From contig NZ_JACVUP010000002.1 in the NCBI RefSeq assembly GCF_016625195.1, positions 1 through 64,000 of the forward strand: 64,000 nt of DNA, given 5' to 3'. Source of the DNA: Erwinia sp. S63. GTDB taxonomy: Bacteria > Pseudomonadota > Gammaproteobacteria > Enterobacterales > Enterobacteriaceae. The notes under the pieces were generated by a model that ran no database searches, was not told the origin of the DNA, and saw nothing but the letters and a program-made list of their open reading frames with translations. Every line of letters starts with the position of its first letter. Position 1 is the stretch's first letter. A program made the translations under genes and the position numbers. Below are positions 60,479 through 64,000 of this stretch, one piece after another.

Positions 60479-62329
60479 ATGACGCAGCAGCAGTTTGCAC
60501 CCGAGCAGGTTCTGGCGGTGCGTGACCTCAACGTACAGTTTGAGCATGAAGGGCGAATCACCGAAGCGGTGCGTAACCTTTCACTGGATTTGCATCGTGG
60601 GGAAACACTGGCGCTGGTGGGCGAATCTGGTTCGGGCAAATCGGTCACCTCGCTGGCACTGATGCGTTTGATTCAGCAGGCGGGCGGTGATGTCAGCGGC
60701 GAGATCCAACTGCGTCGACGTAACGGCGAGGTGCTGGATGTGATGCGTGCCTCCGCCAGTCAAATGCGCAAAGTGCGCGGCGCCGATATGGCGATGATTT
60801 TCCAGGAGCCGATGACTTCACTCAATCCGGTGTTTACCGTGGGTGAGCAGATCGCCGAATCCATCCGTTTACATCAGGGCAAAAGCCATCAACAGGCGCA
60901 GGCCGAAGCACGGCGCATGCTGGATCTGGTGCGCATACCTGAAGCCCACAACGTGTTATCGCGTTTTCCGCATCAACTCTCCGGCGGCATGCGTCAACGC
61001 GTGATGATTGCCATGGCGCTGTCGTGCAAACCGGCATTGCTGATTGCCGATGAGCCCACCACCGCGCTGGACGTCACCATTCAGGCGCAAATTCTGCAGC
61101 TGATTCGCGTGCTGCAAAAAGAGATGCAGATGGGGGTGATTTTTATCACTCACGACATGGGTGTGGTGGCGGAGATGGCCGATCGCGTACAGGTGATGTA
61201 TCGCGGCGATGTGGTTGAGCGTGCGCCGGTGCAGCAACTGTTTGATGCGCCGCAACAGCCTTACACCCGCGCCTTGCTGGCGGCAGTGCCGAAGCTGGGT
61301 GCGATGAGCGGCCAACCGCTGCCCGCTAAATTCCCCTTGCTGCACACCAATGGCCGAGAAGAGATCGCTACCCCGCAGGATACGGTGCGCAGCGATGAGC
61401 CGCCGATCCTGCAGGTGCGCGACCTGGTGACGCGCTTTGATATTCGTGGTGGGTTATTGAATCGCGTGAAGCGCCGTGTGCATGCGGTGGAGAAGGTCAG
61501 CTTTGATCTGCACGCTGGCGAGACGCTGGCGCTGGTCGGCGAATCCGGCTGCGGAAAATCCACCACCGGTCGATCGCTGCTGCGCCTGGTGGCTAGCCAG
61601 GGCGGCACGATTACTTTTAATGGTCAGCGTATAGATGCGTTGCAGGGCAACGCGCTGGCTTCGCTGCGCCGCGACATTCAGTTCATTTTTCAGGACCCTT
61701 ATGCCTCCCTCGATCCGCGCCTGACGGTGGGTTTCTCGATTATGGAACCGCTGCTGGTGCATAAAACCATGGATCGGCGCCAGGCGGAGAAGCGCGTGGC
61801 CTGGCTGCTGGAGCGCGTCGGTTTGCTGCCGGAGCATGCGCAGCGCTATCCACACGAGTTCTCAGGCGGCCAGCGCCAGCGCATCTGCATCGCTCGCGCA
61901 TTGGCGCTGAACCCTAAAGTGGTGATTGCCGATGAGTCGGTCTCGGCGCTGGATGTCTCGATTCAGGCGCAAATCATCAATCTGATGCTCGACCTGCAGC
62001 GCGAGTTTGGCATTGCCTTCTTATTTATTTCTCATGATATGGCGGTGGTAGAACGCATCAGCCATCGCGTGGCGGTGATGTATCTCGGACAGATTGTGGA
62101 AATGGGGCCGCGTCAGGCGGTGTTTGAGCAGCCGCGCCATCCTTATACAAAAAAACTGATGGCCGCGGTGCCGGTCGCCGATCCGGCGCACCGTCATCGC
62201 GAGCGGGCGTTAATGGTGGATGAGATCCCCAGCCCGATCCGCCCATTGGGTGATGAGCCAGAAGTGGCACCGTTACTGGAAGTGGCACCGGGGCATTTTG
62301 TTGCCCGCCACGCCATTAGCGGTGCCTGA
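60479..62329 (+). CDS. gsiA: Glutathione ABC importer ATPase GsiA
   Basis: A 616-residue fused double ATPase of the dipeptide/nickel type. Walker A motifs are GESGSGKS near residue 45 and GESGCGKS near 355. Signatures are LSGGMRQR and FSGGQRQR, Walker B boxes [12 protein letters not shown] and [12 protein letters not shown]. It powers glutathione uptake with GsiBCD. Second gene of iaaA-gsiABCD. Confidence 0.97.
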   Translation: MTQQQFAPEQVLAVRDLNVQFEHEGRITEAVRNLSLDLHRGETLALVGESGSGKSVTSLALMRLIQQAGGDVSGEIQLRRRNGEVLDVMRASASQMRKVRGADMAMIFQEPMTSLNPVFTVGEQIAESIRLHQGKSHQQAQAEARRMLDLVRIPEAHNVLSRFPHQLSGGMRQRVMIAMALSCKPALLIADEPTTALDVTIQAQILQLIRVLQKEMQMGVIFITHDMGVVAEMADRVQVMYRGDVVERAPVQQLFDAPQQPYTRALLAAVPKLGAMSGQPLPAKFPLLHTNGREEIATPQDTVRSDEPPILQVRDLVTRFDIRGGLLNRVKRRVHAVEKVSFDLHAGETLALVGESGCGKSTTGRSLLRLVASQGGTITFNGQRIDALQGNALASLRRDIQFIFQDPYASLDPRLTVGFSIMEPLLVHKTMDRRQAEKRVAWLLERVGLLPEHAQRYPHEFSGGQRQRICIARALALNPKVVIADESVSALDVSIQAQIINLMLDLQREFGIAFLFISHDMAVVERISHRVAVMYLGQIVEMGPRQAVFEQPRHPYTKKLMAAVPVADPAHRHRERALMVDEIPSPIRPLGDEPEVAPLLEVAPGHFVARHAISGA

Positions 62330-62393
62330 GCAGCAAGCAACCGCGTCATCCACGGATGTCGCGCATGACAGGGATTACAGGAGAACGATAACA

Positions 62394-63929
62394 ATGCACC
62401 ACATTATGCGAAAAGGGGTTATCACTGCCGGGTTGTTGAGTTCAGCGCTGGCGATGCCAGCGTGGGCAGCGAAGGACGCGGTGATTGCTGTGGCGTCAAC
62501 CTTTACCACTATGGATCCGTACGACGCCAATGACACATTGTCGCAGTCGGTGGCCAAGGCGTTCTATCAGGGACTGTTCGGCTTCGACAAAGACATGAAG
62601 CTGCAAAACGTGTTAGCGGAAAGCTATCAGGCGAGCAGCGACGGCTTAACTTACACTATCAAACTGCGCTCGGGCGTGAAGTTCCAGGATGGCACCGATT
62701 TCAACGCGGAAGCGGTCAAGGCCAACATCGACCGTGCCAGCAACCCGGATAATCATCTCAAGCGTTACAACCTGTTCAAGTATGTCGCCAGCACCGAAGC
62801 GGTGGATCCGACCACAGTGAAGATTACGCTGAAGCAGCCGTTCTCGGCCTTCATCAACAATCTGGCGCATCCGGCGGCAGTGATGATTTCGCCCACCGCC
62901 CTGAAGAAATACGGCAAGGACATTGGCTTCCATCCGGTGGGTACCGGTCCGTATGAGTTCGTTACCTGGAATCAGACCGACTTCGTCAAAGTGAAGAAGT
63001 GGGATGGCTACTGGAAGAAAGGCTATCCGAAGCTGGACAGCATCACTTTCCGCCCGGTAGTAGACAACAACACCCGTGCGGCGATGTTGCAGACCGGTGA
63101 AGCGACCTTTGCATTCCCGGTACCGTTTGAGCAGGCTAAATTGCTCCAGGGCAACAGCAAACTCGACGTCGTCACCACGCCATCGATTATGCAGCGTTAC
63201 ATCAGCCTCAACGTGACGCAGAAGCCGTTTGATAATCCAAAAGTGCGTGAAGCACTGGAATACGCCATCAATCGTGAGGCGTTGGTCAAAGTGGCGTTTG
63301 CCGGTTATGCCACGCCAGCCACCGGCATCGTGCCACCGGCGATTGATTTCGCGCAGAAATACCCGGCGATCAAATATGACCCGGCCAAAGCGCGTGAGCT
63401 GTTGAAAGAAGCCGGCTTCCCGAACGGTTTCGAAACGACTTTGTGGTCATCTCATAACCACAGCACCGCGCAGAAAGTGTTGCAGTTCACTCAGCAGCAG
63501 CTGGCGCAGGTCGGTGTGAAGGTTAAAGTCACGGCGATGGATGCCGGTCAGCGTGCCGCAGAAGTCGAGAGTAAAGGTCAGAATGAGAGCGGTGTCCGCA
63601 TGTTCTACACTGGCTGGTCGGCGTCGACCGGTGAAGCAGACTGGGCATTAACGCCGCTGTTTGCCACCACCTCCTGGCCGCCAGCCATCTTTAACACGGC
63701 GTTCTACAGCAATCCGCAGGTGGATAAAGATCTGAGCGATGCACTGAAAACCACCGATCGTGAGCAGAAAGCCAAACTGTACAAAGACGCTCAGGATCGC
63801 ATCTGGAACGATCATCCGTGGATCCCGCTGGTGGTTGAGCAGTTGCTCTCCGCGAACAATAAAAACCTCACCGGTTTTTATGTCATGCCCGACACCTCAT
63901 TCAATTTTGATGAGGCGGATCTGAAGTAA
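62394..63929 (+). CDS. gsiB: Glutathione-binding periplasmic protein GsiB
   Basis: A 511-residue family-5 solute-binding protein. A signal peptide ends at MPAWA before [22 protein letters not shown]. Family stretches [20 protein letters not shown] and [19 protein letters not shown] match E. coli GsiB. The ATG at 62394 follows AGGAGAAC; the ATG at 62406 is a possible alternative, and the frame from 62220 lies inside gsiA. A GC-rich hairpin follows the stop. Confidence 0.96.
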   Translation: MHHIMRKGVITAGLLSSALAMPAWAAKDAVIAVASTFTTMDPYDANDTLSQSVAKAFYQGLFGFDKDMKLQNVLAESYQASSDGLTYTIKLRSGVKFQDGTDFNAEAVKANIDRASNPDNHLKRYNLFKYVASTEAVDPTTVKITLKQPFSAFINNLAHPAAVMISPTALKKYGKDIGFHPVGTGPYEFVTWNQTDFVKVKKWDGYWKKGYPKLDSITFRPVVDNNTRAAMLQTGEATFAFPVPFEQAKLLQGNSKLDVVTTPSIMQRYISLNVTQKPFDNPKVREALEYAINREALVKVAFAGYATPATGIVPPAIDFAQKYPAIKYDPAKARELLKEAGFPNGFETTLWSSHNHSTAQKVLQFTQQQLAQVGVKVKVTAMDAGQRAAEVESKGQNESGVRMFYTGWSASTGEADWALTPLFATTSWPPAIFNTAFYSNPQVDKDLSDALKTTDREQKAKLYKDAQDRIWNDHPWIPLVVEQLLSANNKNLTGFYVMPDTSFNFDEADLK

Positions 63930-63934
63930 CAGGC

Positions 63935-63960
63935 GCGGCCAGCCTTGCGAGGCTGGCCGC
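63935..63960 (+). other. Intercistronic hairpin between gsiB and gsiC
   Basis: GCGGCCAGCCT (63935-63945) pairs perfectly with AGGCTGGCCGC (63950-63960) around TGCG, with no T tract. It probably protects the gsiB mRNA end, raising binding protein over permease. Confidence 0.75.
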
Positions 63961-63978
63961 TGCTGCGCAGGATTTTGC

Positions 63979-64000
63979 ATGCTCAACTATTTTCTCAAAC
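63979..64000 (+). CDS. gsiC: Glutathione importer permease GsiC, 5' end only
   Basis: The window stops seven codons into this gene (MLNYFLK), which matches the N-terminus MLNY of E. coli GsiC. AGGA lies seven bases before the ATG. Identification rests mainly on position after gsiB. Confidence 0.8.

Overview
The window is a chromosomal segment of a Pantoea/Erwinia-like enterobacterium. Its backbone follows the order of E. coli minutes 18-19: dinG-ybiB, rlmF-ybiO-glnQPH-dps-rhtA-ompX, mntS-mntR-ybiR, ybiT, moeB-moeA-iaaA-gsiAB(C). Protein similarity is high throughout. The organism is inferred from recalled sequences and gene order, not from a search. Into this backbone several accessory blocks are inserted, and most of the interest lies there.

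Region by region: 1-3.1 kb holds a 4-guanidinobutyrase/alcohol-dehydrogenase pair (minus strand) with a divergent LysR regulator. 3.2-6.4 kb is dinG-ybiB behind an excellent LexA box. 6.5-7.6 kb is an M20 amidohydrolase. 7.9-21.3 kb is a complete histidine-utilisation regulon of the HutF/HutG (five-step, formylglutamate) type: hutUH, hutC, hutFD, hutIG, then an operon of a polar amino-acid ABC importer and a second HutH-like protein. That HutH paralogue has lost exactly the Ala-Ser-Gly triad that makes the MIO cofactor. Six HutC-type operators lie in front of the hut operons, and two coincide with near-perfect sigma-54 promoters.

21.3-22.2 kb is a gene-free repeat cluster. One 51-bp element there is an exact inverted copy of the first bases of the window. 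22.2-31.7 kb is core genome: flavin reductase, rlmF, ybiO, glnHPQ, dps, rhtA, ompX. 31.7-35.5 kb is a three-subunit membrane-bound gluconate-type dehydrogenase operon (flavoprotein, triheme cytochrome c, Tat-exported small subunit). 35.7-37.8 kb is the manganese locus: an MntR box, an unannotated 29-codon membrane-protein gene, an MntS homologue with an extra cysteine-rich N-terminus, mntR and ybiR. 38-42.2 kb is a complete tripartite EmrAB/OMF-type efflux operon, followed by an 0.8-kb gene-poor stretch and an H-NS-family gene.

45.2-45.8 kb is a second repeat-rich gene-free stretch. 45.8-50.1 kb is an operon of an MFS transporter, a formaldehyde-activating-enzyme (Fae) homologue, an aldo/keto reductase and an aldehyde dehydrogenase, with a divergent LysR gene. 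51.3-57.3 kb is the ygc cluster (ygcP antiterminator-family protein, ygcE kinase, yqcE transporter, ygcW and ygcU oxidoreductases). Its two divergent operons each begin with a leader containing an intrinsic terminator and a mutually exclusive hairpin of the same design. This looks like an RNA switch worked by YgcP and is the strongest candidate for an undescribed system here. The window ends with moeBA, iaaA, gsiA, gsiB and the first codons of gsiC.
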